Shown: positions 35,593 through 45,173 of the stretch, piece by piece
How positions within the stretch are numbered: the first letter of the stretch is position 1
How the letters are laid out: every line of letters starts with the position of its first letter
Assembly: GCA_947367855.1 (NCBI GenBank)
Contig: CANBFE010000022.1
Location: forward strand, 1 to 64,000
DNA length: 64,000 bases
From: an uncultured Lachnospiraceae bacterium
GTDB lineage: Bacteria; Bacillota; Clostridia; Lachnospirales; Lachnospiraceae
Direction of reading: 5' to 3'
Notes under the pieces: generated by a model
What the model saw: the letters and a program-made list of their open reading frames with translations, nothing else
The model's database searches: none
Told to the model about the DNA's origin: nothing
Position numbers and translations under genes: made by a program

Positions 35593-37314
35593 TCATTTTA
35601 AAATAGCCAGCATAGCCGACAGCTTCCCCTGCTCGGTGCGCCGGTAGCTCAGGCAGTTGGCATTGCCGTAGTGTAGTTTCAGCCGCTCGTTCACATTGCG
35701 GATGCCGAAGCCGCTGCTTATTTGCAGATCCGTCTCTTCATAGCGCAGAAACGCGTTGAGTTTTTCAGGATCTGCCCCTGCGCCGTTGTCCGTTACGGTG
35801 ATGTGAAAGCCTTTCGGGACCGGGATTACTTCCACCACAATGGACAGCGAGGGCAGGTCCGGATTGTGCAATATGGCATTTTCCACCAGAGGCTGCAGGG
35901 TGAATTTCGGAATCCGGATGGCGGACAGCTGCTCCTCCGGGGCAGAGACTGACAGGGTGATATCCCCGGGGCGCTCCAGTTGGTAGATCCGGATGAACTC
36001 CCGGATATTGTCCAGCTTCTGGCTCAATGTGGCAAGAGCATCAGGCTGGGAGATGCTGTAGTGCATTAGATTGGAGATGGAGGAGACGATGTCCGCGATG
36101 GAATCTTCCCTTTTGCGCAGGGCCATCCAGCTGACGCTGTCCAGGGCATTGTATAGAAAATGAGGGTTGATCTGGGCCTGGAGGGCGTGGAGAATGGCGG
36201 TGCGCTTGGCATGATTCTCCCGGATCAGCCTGTCCACCAGTGCGTTTTCCCTGCGAATCAGGTCTGCGAAGCTCTGGCAGAGCATTTTCAGTTCCGTGTC
36301 ATGGTATATGTCCAGAAGACTGATGTCAAAGCTGCGTGTATCCTGGATATTTCCGATGAGGCTGGCCAGGGAAATGACCGGCGCGGTGATTTTGCGGGAC
36401 AGCAGATAGAGCACAGCGATCAGAACGAAAAGGGTCAGGGCCGCGAACAGCAGATAGGGAAGCAGCGCGTTTCGGGCCATGGACTCTATACTGGCATAGG
36501 GGGTCAGAAAGGTCAGGGACAAATTGTCGTTCACAGAGGCCCTGCTGATCAGATAACGGTTTGCCGCCTCGGCATTGTCCTGTGAGAGCAGAGAGGACGG
36601 AGCACTGCCGGAAGAGAAGAGAATTTCCCCGTACTCATTGGTCAGGAAGATACTGCTGTCGGGCGTGGCGAATTCCAGAGTCAGCTTTTCCAGAAAGGCT
36701 GACTGCGGGATGGCGATGACCACGACGCCGATGCTGTGGTTAATGGAGGAATTCAGGTAATAGTTCCAGGCGCATTTGGCATAGCACAGTTCGTCGGTGT
36801 CTTTGTTCAGGAAAAAGTAGGGAGACCAGGTGGTTTCCAGGGTTCGCTTGTACCATTCCTCGGAAGCTACATCGCGGGAAGTGTACACATTGCAGGTCCG
36901 GATTTCCACCCGCTCGGAAAGTCCACAGGCGTCCAGATGGGCGGCCAGCGGAAAATTGTCGTCGAGATAGAGCAGAAAGCGGCAGTCCAGATTGAATGTA
37001 AAGAGCTGTTGGTTCAGGTAGTTCCTGAATTTTTTGCGCAGCAGTTCTTTTGTGCGGAACATGTCCAGAAAAGTTCCTGCCTGCACGTTCAGGCTTTTTC
37101 CGATTTCCTCGTCATTGACCAGCTGAAAGGGAACCATGTCGAAAGAATCGATATAGTTTCCGAAAATCGTCTCATTGTATTTCTGCAGATTGGTCTGCTG
37201 CTGTCGGATTTCACCCAGCAGTACCGAACGGAAAATAATATAAATCAGAAAATAGGAAATCAAAAGGACAATGGACAATGTGCAGCAGAGAAGCATAAAT
37301 ATTTTTTTGCGCAT
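35593..37314 (-). CDS. YesM-like sensor histidine kinase
   Basis: This 573-aa membrane kinase of the LytS/YesM group has an N-terminal helix (FMLLCCTLSIVLLISYFLIYI), a large extracellular sensor of dCache type (about 35-285), a second helix (YLLFAALTLFVLIAVLYLL), a HAMP segment, and a His_kinase domain with phospho-acceptor H385 in QAQINPHFLYNALDS. The ATPase part has LQPLVENAILH (N box) and DNGAGADP plus SGFGIRNVNERL (G boxes). It should sense an extracellular sugar or a loaded binding protein and phosphorylate the adjacent regulator. The ATG has an AAGGAG site; only 13 bp separate it from the regulator gene upstream, so they form one operon, with the regulator first. Confidence 0.93.
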   Translation of the reverse strand: MRKKIFMLLCCTLSIVLLISYFLIYIIFRSVLLGEIRQQQTNLQKYNETIFGNYIDSFDMVPFQLVNDEEIGKSLNVQAGTFLDMFRTKELLRKKFRNYLNQQLFTFNLDCRFLLYLDDNFPLAAHLDACGLSERVEIRTCNVYTSRDVASEEWYKRTLETTWSPYFFLNKDTDELCYAKCAWNYYLNSSINHSIGVVVIAIPQSAFLEKLTLEFATPDSSIFLTNEYGEILFSSGSAPSSLLSQDNAEAANRYLISRASVNDNLSLTFLTPYASIESMARNALLPYLLFAALTLFVLIAVLYLLSRKITAPVISLASLIGNIQDTRSFDISLLDIYHDTELKMLCQSFADLIRRENALVDRLIRENHAKRTAILHALQAQINPHFLYNALDSVSWMALRKREDSIADIVSSISNLMHYSISQPDALATLSQKLDNIREFIRIYQLERPGDITLSVSAPEEQLSAIRIPKFTLQPLVENAILHNPDLPSLSIVVEVIPVPKGFHITVTDNGAGADPEKLNAFLRYEETDLQISSGFGIRNVNERLKLHYGNANCLSYRRTEQGKLSAMLAILK

Positions 37315-37327
37315 GGCAGTCTCCTTA

Positions 37328-38395
37328 TCATAGCTGGCAGTTGCGGTATTCCGTGGGGTTCATCCCGGTTCGCCTGCGAAACAGGGACGAAAAGTATCCG
37401 GCATCTTCATAGCCGCACAAATGGGCAATCTCGCTGATGGAATGTTTGGGGGAACGCAGCAGCTCACAGGCATGGTTCAGCCGTTTCTCCGTCACATAGC
37501 TGTTCAGATTCTTTCCGGCGCCCTGCTTGAAGAGGGTGCTGAGCCAGGAGAGCGTGATGTTCATCTCGTCCGCCATGGCGGAGATGGAGAAATTCGGGTT
37601 CGTGTAATGGGCATCGATATATTGCAGGGCATATCGGTAGAGAGCGGAGGTATTATTGCCTTTCTGAGCCAGCAAAAGGTGCAGGATATCGAAATACAGT
37701 TCTTCCAGATAGTTTGCCTTGGATACAGGGTTCGGGAGCGCGTACCAGGATTTTAATGTATGTCCCTTGGAGGCGTACAGGGACTGGGGCGTAAAGTGGA
37801 TCGCGGCCAGATAGTCATAGAGCAGTGCAATCAGGCGGCTTCCCATGATATCGCAGGAGGACTTGTCCCCCATACAGCCGCGGTAGAGAGGGGAGCGGAA
37901 GAAATCTTCGATGGCGTTGATATCGTGGCGATGGAGAGCCGCGGTAATCTCCTGGGAGTAATTGCTGTCGGTCATATCGGCGATTTTTCTGCGGGAGTTC
38001 TCCCTGGCCTCATACAATTCTGTCAGGATATCCTCCAGTTGCTTCAGCTTCTGCCTGGTCACCGGCTTCAGGATATAGTGATTCACATGGTACTGCATGG
38101 CGTTTTTGGCATATTCGAATTCCCGGTAGCCGGAGAGCAGAATAATGGGAATGCCGTTCAGAAGCGGAGATTCGTCGATTTGTCTGGCCAGTTCTATTCC
38201 GTCCATATGCGGCATGCGGATATCGGAGATAATGGCGTCCGGCCGACAGCTTTGGAGAAATTCCAGAGCCTGGGCGCCGTCGGAGACACAGCCGCACAGA
38301 CTTCCGTGAAAACGGGACCAGTTCAACTGCTCTTTCAGCCCGTCTAATACAATCTGTTGGTCATCCACCAATAATATCTTGAAAATCGTTGACAT
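37328..38395 (-). CDS. YesN-like response regulator with AraC-type DNA-binding domain
   Basis: This 355-aa protein has an N-terminal receiver domain (acidic DD at 11-12, phospho-acceptor D58 in AIISDIRMPHMDG, a Lys in ILKPVTRQK), a middle helical linker, and two AraC-type helix-turn-helix motifs at the C terminus (FSISAMADEMNITLSWLSTL and SISEIAHLCGYEDAGYFSSL, ending RRRTGMNPTEYRN). Regulators of this type activate adjacent ABC transporter operons when phosphorylated by a YesM kinase. The gene is divergent from the solute-binding protein operon and shares a 270-bp promoter region with it, so direct control of both is likely. Confidence 0.94.
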   Translation of the reverse strand: MSTIFKILLVDDQQIVLDGLKEQLNWSRFHGSLCGCVSDGAQALEFLQSCRPDAIISDIRMPHMDGIELARQIDESPLLNGIPIILLSGYREFEYAKNAMQYHVNHYILKPVTRQKLKQLEDILTELYEARENSRRKIADMTDSNYSQEITAALHRHDINAIEDFFRSPLYRGCMGDKSSCDIMGSRLIALLYDYLAAIHFTPQSLYASKGHTLKSWYALPNPVSKANYLEELYFDILHLLLAQKGNNTSALYRYALQYIDAHYTNPNFSISAMADEMNITLSWLSTLFKQGAGKNLNSYVTEKRLNHACELLRSPKHSISEIAHLCGYEDAGYFSSLFRRRTGMNPTEYRNCQL

Positions 38396-38425
38396 TCCGT
38401 ATACCCCCTGGCGTAATATTTATTA

Positions 38426-38454
38426 TATATTAGTAAAAAGGGTCAATTCTGTCA
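38426..38454 (-). promoter_or_regulatory. Promoter of the regulator/kinase operon
   Basis: On the reverse strand TTGACA (38454-38449) and TAATAT (38431-38426) are 17 bp apart. The start codon of the response regulator lies about 30 bp downstream. A second TTGACC overlaps the spacer. Confidence 0.6.
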
Positions 38455-38506
38455 ACGCCGAAAAAGCCGAAATGAAAAAAATCATAGTGACTTAAAAAAC
38501 TTCAAA

Positions 38507-38535
38507 TTGAGTGGTTTATCGTGAATGTTTATAAT
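38507..38535 (+). promoter_or_regulatory. Promoter of the solute-binding protein/permease operon
   Basis: TTGAGT (38507-38512) and a perfect TATAAT (38530-38535) are separated by 17 bp, about 130 bp before the first solute-binding protein. The weak -35 element is compatible with activation by the divergent YesN-like regulator. Confidence 0.6.
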
Positions 38536-38668
38536 AAATTTGGCGAAAGGGTTCGTGAAACGCACAGCCTGCCACTTAGAACCGGCGGAATACTTCGGCT
38601 TTTGCAGACTGACCTGTAAAAAGGCTATTCGTATTGGGTTCTGTGGGATACGGGAAAGAAGAGGAAGT

Positions 38669-40402
38669 ATGAGAAAGAGATGGAGACAGGGTATGGCTGC
38701 GGCGCTGAGCGCACTGATGCTGGCCGGCTGCGGCAACCGTGGGGATCAGGTATTTGGGGGGGCGGAACGGAAAACTTCGGAGGAGGAATCCGGCCGCGGG
38801 TCTGCGGATGAGGGGACAGACGGCGGATGGGAAGAAGATGAAGACTTAGCTGTAGTCAGAATCCTGGGGAGGAACTATTCCTACACCGGTGCCAACGGCA
38901 AAACTGTGACGCTGAAAGACTGGGCTGAGGAGGGGAGGAGCAGGCGCTGGGCGAAGCTGGAGGAAGAACTGGCGAAGAAAGGCGTGAAGCTAGAGCTGGA
39001 GCTGATTGCGTTCGACCGGTTTGATACCACGGTCCAGACCATGGCAGCCAGCGGCGAACTGTCCAATTATGACCTGGTCAACATCTCGCCGCTGGACGAC
39101 AGGACGAAGCTGAACCTGGTGAAGCAGGGGCAGCTGCAGCCCTTGAGCGATATCTGGGAGCAGTATTCGGAGGGCCCCTACAAGGACTTCCTGGCTACAG
39201 AGGCGGGACAGTTCTATGAGAAGCGCATGCGGCTGGAGGACGGTAAGGTATACTGGATTACGGATTTTGAGACAATGACGTACCAGGGAGAGGAGTCGGC
39301 TTCCGTTCTGGGGTTCCAGATCCGTCAGGACTGGTTGGACGCGCTGAAGCTGGAGATGCCTGCGAATGCAGACGAGCTTTACGATGTGCTGAAAGCGTTC
39401 CGGGACCGGGATGCGAATGGGAACGGGCAGGCGGATGAGGTCTTTTTGGTAAATTACAGTTCCTTTGCCACGGATCTGGCGCAGTGCTTTGGGCTTGGCA
39501 TCGATATCACCTTCGTCAATTCCCAGAACGGCAATAAGGTGGAATCGCCCTGGTACCAGGAAAACGCAAAAGCTTACATCGAATATATGCGGAAGCTGTA
39601 TAGGGCGGGGATCCTGAAGATGGCGGACAGCCAGTCGTCCTCGTATATGGCGGACAACAAGGTGGCAGCCATGGAGAGCTGGGCCTTGGAGCTGTGGCTG
39701 GAGCCGCAGATTACAGTGCCGGAAGGGGCTGCCTATCCCTGGTTTGCACCTGTCCGCATTCAGGCAGTGGAGGGGCAGACGCCTCTGTTCCGCGGTCCCA
39801 ACAAGTACAATCCGGGCTGGACGGCCACGGCGGTTCCGGCCAGCAGCAATAAGCAGCAGGCAATTGCGAAGATCCTGGATTTCCTGGTGACGGAGGAAGC
39901 GGTCCGTCTGACAGAGCAGGGCATAGAAGGCGTCAGTTATGAGACAGTGGACGGGAAAATACACTCTATCAGTGACGCTTCGCTGGAGAACATCGACGCC
40001 GTGGGAATGGCTTTGTGGTGCAACGGTTCTATCTTTCCCCGGTATGCCCTGAACAATGAGCTGAGCCAGGGTATGGAAGATACGATCGCCTTTGCCGAAG
40101 CCAATGGCGTGAGGAACAACCTGTCTGCCAAATCGGACTTCACACTTGCGTGCATCAGGGACCCGGAACACCGTCTGCTGCATGATGAGAACGGCTATGC
40201 GGTTCCCACCGCGGAGGAAATCGACCGTACCAATGAAATCAGCAGTGATTTAAGAACCTATTCCTCCGAGCTTCTGACGAAGCTGATCGAAGGCGAGAGG
40301 AGTCTGGAAGATTGGGACAGTTATATCGCGGATCTGAAAGAGCTGGGTTTGGATGAGCTGATTGCCATCAATCAGGCCAGATATGACCGGGCCGCAAAGT
40401 GA
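38669..40402 (+). CDS. Lipoprotein sugar-binding protein 1 (LplA-like)
   Basis: This 577-aa extracellular solute-binding protein starts with a lipoprotein signal (AAALSALMLAGCG), so it is tethered by the lipidated Cys. An acidic linker and a bilobal SBP fold follow. A calcium-loop-like motif DRDANGNGQADE, common in LplA-type binding proteins, and GPNKYNPGWTATAVPA near the hinge are visible. It should capture an oligosaccharide for the downstream permeases. The frame is open 48 codons upstream, but the ATG at 38669 has AAGAGGAAG and starts the signal peptide. It is the first gene of the operon; a second binding protein follows after 55 bp. Confidence 0.88.
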   Translation: MRKRWRQGMAAALSALMLAGCGNRGDQVFGGAERKTSEEESGRGSADEGTDGGWEEDEDLAVVRILGRNYSYTGANGKTVTLKDWAEEGRSRRWAKLEEELAKKGVKLELELIAFDRFDTTVQTMAASGELSNYDLVNISPLDDRTKLNLVKQGQLQPLSDIWEQYSEGPYKDFLATEAGQFYEKRMRLEDGKVYWITDFETMTYQGEESASVLGFQIRQDWLDALKLEMPANADELYDVLKAFRDRDANGNGQADEVFLVNYSSFATDLAQCFGLGIDITFVNSQNGNKVESPWYQENAKAYIEYMRKLYRAGILKMADSQSSSYMADNKVAAMESWALELWLEPQITVPEGAAYPWFAPVRIQAVEGQTPLFRGPNKYNPGWTATAVPASSNKQQAIAKILDFLVTEEAVRLTEQGIEGVSYETVDGKIHSISDASLENIDAVGMALWCNGSIFPRYALNNELSQGMEDTIAFAEANGVRNNLSAKSDFTLACIRDPEHRLLHDENGYAVPTAEEIDRTNEISSDLRTYSSELLTKLIEGERSLEDWDSYIADLKELGLDELIAINQARYDRAAK

Positions 40403-40457
40403 GGGGAAGAAAGGAACGGGAAAAATTTACCAAAATGAGGAAAGGAAAGGAATCATT

Positions 40458-42149
40458 ATGAAAAAGAAAAGATTGGCGGCGTTGTTTTTGACATCGGCAT
40501 TGGCCGTGGGGAGCCTGACCGGCTGCGGAGGAGATCCGGGAGAAGGAGGAGATTCGGGTTCGGGCGGAAATTCCGAAGCGGTGTCGGGAGAGGCCCGGGC
40601 GGAAGACGCTGCCGGAGCGGAAGACGCTGCCGGAGCGTATACGCAGCTGGACCATGATATCAGCGGAGATATTTCGATTCTATGCTGGGCCGGAGACGGG
40701 GTATATCATGAGGACATCGGCCATCAGAACTGGGAACCTGAGGAAATTACCACCATCAATGTGGCAGCCATCTATGCCATGGCTAAAAAATTCAACGAGA
40801 CCTATCCCAATGTGAAAATCAATCTCTATGCGATGTCAAGCTGGGAGGGGTCCTGGGCCCAGCAGATGGAGAACTTCAAAGCGCAGTATGGGAAATATCC
40901 GGATATCTGGGCTACCCAGAGTCTGATCGAGGATGTGGAGAAAGGATTTGCGGCGGACCTTTCGATATTTGCGGACGACCCGGTGTACCAGTCTTTCAAT
41001 CCCACCATTATGGAGATGATGAACTATTACGGCATGCAGGCGGGGCTTCCCCAGTATATGGTGCCATGGGGTGTGTACATAAACAAGGATCTGGCGGAGC
41101 AGAACAATATCGATGTCCCCGATCCGGACTGGACCATCGACGACTATACCCTGTTTATTTCCCAGTCGGATAATGTCAATTTCTGGGGAGCCATGGACAT
41201 TCCTCTGAGATGGGTGGATACGGGCTCCAAGGATATCAGTTACATGATGCTGAACTATTCCGGAGAGGGGGATCATGTAAACCTGGATTCCGACATGGTG
41301 AAAGATCTGTTGTCCCGAGTCCCCAAGTGGGCGGAATATACGGTGTGGACCCAGAACGACATAGGCAACATTCCCCAGGAGATCATGGATGAGAACGAAA
41401 GCAACGGCCAGAAGTTCTTTGTCAATAACTATGTGCTGTCCTGGGACGGCAATCCCACTGATCTGGGCGTATACACCAACTCAGAACCTATGGAGGGCCA
41501 GGCGGCTTTCAACATGGATGTCTATCCCAGACCGGCCACCGACTATATGGGGAATAACGTGGGAATCGTATTGGATCCGCTTGCGGTGTACAATTATGCC
41601 ATGGACGACGGCAATCCGGAGCTGAGCGAAACCGAGGAAGAGAAGCTGAAGTTGGCGTATACCTTTGCCGCCTACTGGGTGGGTTCCGAGGAAGCCCTGG
41701 AGGCCAGAATGCAGCAGCAGTTCAGCTCTAACGGGGTACTGCGGACTGCCGCCAATGATTCGCTTCCTTTTGTGACGGGAGAGGCATTCGACAGGCAGAT
41801 GGAGATGTGGTACTCCCTTGGCACCCATGTGAGATGTAAGGATATGCCGGGCTGGAAGAAGTGTATGGAGCTTTGGGAGGCCGGTGAGATCTGGGAGGTG
41901 ACCGAGAAAACCTATCCCTCGACGATCCAGGTGGACGGTACCGTAAAGCAGTGTCTGGATGAGTGGAACAATTACTGGCAGGAAGACAAGATGACGGCAA
42001 AGCGCGCTTCCGACGGATGGCTGGATGAAATTAAGTCCAAGCTGCCGGAGTGGAACCGGCTGGCAAACGAGCGGTTTCAGGAGGCAGAGCAGCAGCTGAA
42101 GGACGCTCTGAAAGACTTCTACGGCTATACCGACGAGATGTTTCAGTAA
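40458..42149 (+). CDS. Lipoprotein sugar-binding protein 2
   Basis: This 563-aa solute-binding protein has a lipoprotein signal (LTSALAVGSLTGCG), a Gly/Ser/Glu linker containing a perfect 18-bp tandem duplication (40601-40636, EDAAGA twice), and a family-1 SBP fold (ISILCWAGDGVYHEDIG, WATQSLIEDVEKG, PWGVYINKDLAEQNNIDVPD, FFVNNYVLSWDG). It differs clearly in sequence from the first binding protein and probably recognises another ligand or chain length. The ATG has AAAGGAA spaced eight bases away. Confidence 0.87.
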   Translation: MKKKRLAALFLTSALAVGSLTGCGGDPGEGGDSGSGGNSEAVSGEARAEDAAGAEDAAGAYTQLDHDISGDISILCWAGDGVYHEDIGHQNWEPEEITTINVAAIYAMAKKFNETYPNVKINLYAMSSWEGSWAQQMENFKAQYGKYPDIWATQSLIEDVEKGFAADLSIFADDPVYQSFNPTIMEMMNYYGMQAGLPQYMVPWGVYINKDLAEQNNIDVPDPDWTIDDYTLFISQSDNVNFWGAMDIPLRWVDTGSKDISYMMLNYSGEGDHVNLDSDMVKDLLSRVPKWAEYTVWTQNDIGNIPQEIMDENESNGQKFFVNNYVLSWDGNPTDLGVYTNSEPMEGQAAFNMDVYPRPATDYMGNNVGIVLDPLAVYNYAMDDGNPELSETEEEKLKLAYTFAAYWVGSEEALEARMQQQFSSNGVLRTAANDSLPFVTGEAFDRQMEMWYSLGTHVRCKDMPGWKKCMELWEAGEIWEVTEKTYPSTIQVDGTVKQCLDEWNNYWQEDKMTAKRASDGWLDEIKSKLPEWNRLANERFQEAEQQLKDALKDFYGYTDEMFQ

Positions 42150-42224
42150 GCATTCGTCCAGGGAAAACAGTGGGAGAAAAGCCGGGAGAGGCTTCCGGAG
42201 GGTGTGAAAACGAGGAGAGGGAAC

Positions 42225-45173
42225 GTGGGCAAACGAATGTTTTTGATGGCGGCCGGGATCGCGGCGGCAGCAGCAGGAGGAATTCTGTGGGGGCTGGCTG
42301 ACGGCGGACCTGCCGCCAGGGCGGAAGCGGTGGCTCCGGACGAGGTCAGAGAGGCCTGGGAGCTGCTGCAGGATTCTCTTAAATTCCAGACCGTCAGATA
42401 CCAGGATTACATTGCCGGACGGCAGTTGGAGTACGGTCTGGAAAGCGGAGTCTGGGAACCGGAAGCGGGAGAGAAGGAACAGGGATATGAGGGGACAACG
42501 AAGGGGCTGGACTACCTGGACTGGGTGGAGTACACGGTGGAGACGGACAGAGAGGGACTTTACAGCCTGGGTCTGGATTATCGCACGGGCGGAAACAATC
42601 TGTCGGATTACCGTATGGATATCACGGTCAACGACGAGAGGTATTTTGAGGAGATGTCCATGATCACACTGCCTCTGTCATGGGAGGACGGGACAAAGGA
42701 ATTCCCGTTGGACCGCTATGGGGACGAGACGGCGCCGGCACAGATCCGGTATGAGGGGTGGCAGTACGCAGATCTGTACGATACCTCTTATTACCGGTCG
42801 GAACCCCTTTATTTTTGGCTGAAACAGGGTGAAAACCGTATCAGGGTAAAAAACTCTTCCGCGGACGGCCTGACACTGGGACGTCTGTATATAAACGCGC
42901 CAAAGGATGCGGTTCCCACCTATGAGGAATATAGAAATCAGTACCAGGAGGAGACGGTATCGGATTCTTTTCAGGAGATCAACAGCGTGGATTACGCCCG
43001 GAAAAATTCTACGGCGGCGCTGACTTCCTCAGTGGATGATCCGGCCCTGAAACCTCATGACACCGAATACAAAAAATTGAATATCGTGTCCTGGAAAAAG
43101 GCAGGGGTGGCGGTTTCTTACAATGTGGAAGCGCCGGAGACGGGCCTGTACCGGTTGGCCCTGCACTACAGAAACGAGAAGGAAGATTTTCAGGTATTTG
43201 AATCCATATACATAGACGACAGGATTCCTTTCCAGGAGTTTCGCAATTACGGGTTTGACACCACGGACAACGCCTGGAAAAACGAGATTCTCTCCGACGA
43301 GGCAGGGAATCCCTATCTGGTCTGGCTGACAGAAGGGCCCCATACGCTGACCATCCGCTCGGAGATGGAGCCGGTGAGCGAAGAATGGTATTATGCGAGG
43401 CTGATCGCGGAGCATGTGTCCCAGTTTTCCCTGGAGATCAAGAAAATCACAGGGGCTGAGGTGGACGAATACCGCAGTTGGGATATCACCCGGTATATAC
43501 CGGACACCGTGGCCTGGCTGGAGGCCTACGAGACCCTGATCCGCTCCATGCAAAGCAGCCTGCAGGAGTATGCCCCCAATGGGGTGGAATCCGCCAAGCT
43601 TTCGGAACTGGACCGGGCTCTGGGCGAGATCGAAAAGCTGAAGGAATACCCGGACGAGATCGCGCTGCACACGGACAATCTGGATTCCATACTGAAGCTT
43701 ATGGGAGACTTCGCGGCCAATATCAGCGCGCAGCCCTTTGCCCTGGACCGGATCTATCTGGGAGGAGGGCAGGAACTTCCCAGGGAGGAGGCGGGATTCT
43801 TCGCCTCTCTGGTCAATGGGATGGAAAAGCTTGCGTATACGTTCTTCTCCGACAAGTACAAAGTGGAAAATGACCAGGAGGCGGTGAATATCTGGGTCAA
43901 CCGCTCTGTGACACAGGCGGATCTGCTGCAGAAGATGGCAGATTCCGATTTCACCCCGGAGACGGGGATCAAGGTAAGGATTTCCGTCATGCCCGATGCC
44001 AGCAAGCTGACCATGGCGGTGGCGGCAGGGGAGACGCCGGATATGGCTTTGGGGCTTGCCTCCCATGTGCCTTTTGAGCTGGCCTGCAGGGGCGCGGTCT
44101 ACGATTTGACCCGGTTTGCGGATTTCTGGCAGGTGGCGGACCGGTTTGCGCCCGGCGCGTTTGTGCCCTATGTTTTTAACGAAAAGGTATACGGAATTCC
44201 GGAGACGGCGGACTTTAACATGGTCATTTACCGGAAAGATATTTTCCAGAAGCTGGATATTCCCGTGCCGGATACCTGGGAGGAGCTCATCGGGATTCTG
44301 CCTGTGCTGCAGCATTATGGCATGAATTTCAGCCATAATATTGCCACCACGGACGGATACAAATGGTTCTATCAGACCACACCCATGATTTATCAGAATG
44401 GTGGAAAACTGTACACGGAAGACGGAATGCACACCGCTATCGACCAGGCCCGGGCCGTGGCGGGGATTAAAGCCTTGGGTGAGCTGTTTGCCATTTATTC
44501 CGTGCCTGCCCAGGTGTCTCAGTTTATGGATTCTTTCCGCTATGGGATTCTTCCCATCGGCATTGTGAACCTGGAAACCTACAATCTGATTGCCAACGGT
44601 GCGCCGGAGCTGAACGGACAGTGGGGACTTGCGCCTTACCTGGGAACAAAGCAGGAGGACGGCACCGTGGACAGAAGCTATATCGCGGCGGGAACCGGAG
44701 GGCTGATCTTCGCAGACACGCAAAAGGCGGATCAGGCATGGGCCTTTTTGAAATGGTGGCTTGGGCACGAGGTACAGGCGGAATATGCCCACACACTGCA
44801 GTCCACCTACGGATCGGAAAATATGTGGTTGCCCGCCAATCTGGAGGCTATCGGGGACTGTGCGCTGCCCACGGAGCACAAACTGGCGATATTGGAACAG
44901 CTGTCATATCTGCGGGATGTGCCCAGGACCCCCGGCCAGTACATGTTGGAGAGGGATCTGTCCAATATCTGGAACAGCATTGCGGTGGACGGAAAGGCAG
45001 TCCAACCGGCCATCGATGAAAAAATCCTGGAGATCAACCGGGAGATCACAAAGAAAATGACGGATCTGGGATATCTGGACAATGAGGGCAATCTGTTGCG
45101 GGAGTACAATGTCCGGGATGTGGACTGGATACGGGAGAATATTGAAAAGCACAGAGAGGAGGAGAGGCAATGA
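42225..45173 (+). CDS. Giant fused solute-binding protein with carbohydrate-binding-like N-terminal domains
   Basis: This 982-aa secreted protein is about twice the usual SBP size. After a hydrophobic leader (MAAGIAAAAAGGILWGLA, possible cut at ARA-E) come two similar beta-sandwich regions (about 70-230 and 270-410). Each has a YSLGLDYRTGGNN/YRLALHYRNEKED strand as in carbohydrate-binding modules. A helical linker follows (about 425-520), then a family-1 SBP domain (about 565-930: VYGIPETADFNMVIYRKDIF, PDTWEELIGILPVL). There is no lipobox cysteine, so it may stay anchored by its leader. The GTG at 42225 has GAGGAGAGG upstream; a GTG at 42204 and an ATG at 42237 are alternatives. The stop overlaps the first permease start. 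The two-CBM plus SBP build suggests capture of a long or insoluble glycan (inference). Confidence 0.82.
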   Translation: MGKRMFLMAAGIAAAAAGGILWGLADGGPAARAEAVAPDEVREAWELLQDSLKFQTVRYQDYIAGRQLEYGLESGVWEPEAGEKEQGYEGTTKGLDYLDWVEYTVETDREGLYSLGLDYRTGGNNLSDYRMDITVNDERYFEEMSMITLPLSWEDGTKEFPLDRYGDETAPAQIRYEGWQYADLYDTSYYRSEPLYFWLKQGENRIRVKNSSADGLTLGRLYINAPKDAVPTYEEYRNQYQEETVSDSFQEINSVDYARKNSTAALTSSVDDPALKPHDTEYKKLNIVSWKKAGVAVSYNVEAPETGLYRLALHYRNEKEDFQVFESIYIDDRIPFQEFRNYGFDTTDNAWKNEILSDEAGNPYLVWLTEGPHTLTIRSEMEPVSEEWYYARLIAEHVSQFSLEIKKITGAEVDEYRSWDITRYIPDTVAWLEAYETLIRSMQSSLQEYAPNGVESAKLSELDRALGEIEKLKEYPDEIALHTDNLDSILKLMGDFAANISAQPFALDRIYLGGGQELPREEAGFFASLVNGMEKLAYTFFSDKYKVENDQEAVNIWVNRSVTQADLLQKMADSDFTPETGIKVRISVMPDASKLTMAVAAGETPDMALGLASHVPFELACRGAVYDLTRFADFWQVADRFAPGAFVPYVFNEKVYGIPETADFNMVIYRKDIFQKLDIPVPDTWEELIGILPVLQHYGMNFSHNIATTDGYKWFYQTTPMIYQNGGKLYTEDGMHTAIDQARAVAGIKALGELFAIYSVPAQVSQFMDSFRYGILPIGIVNLETYNLIANGAPELNGQWGLAPYLGTKQEDGTVDRSYIAAGTGGLIFADTQKADQAWAFLKWWLGHEVQAEYAHTLQSTYGSENMWLPANLEAIGDCALPTEHKLAILEQLSYLRDVPRTPGQYMLERDLSNIWNSIAVDGKAVQPAIDEKILEINREITKKMTDLGYLDNEGNLLREYNVRDVDWIRENIEKHREEERQ

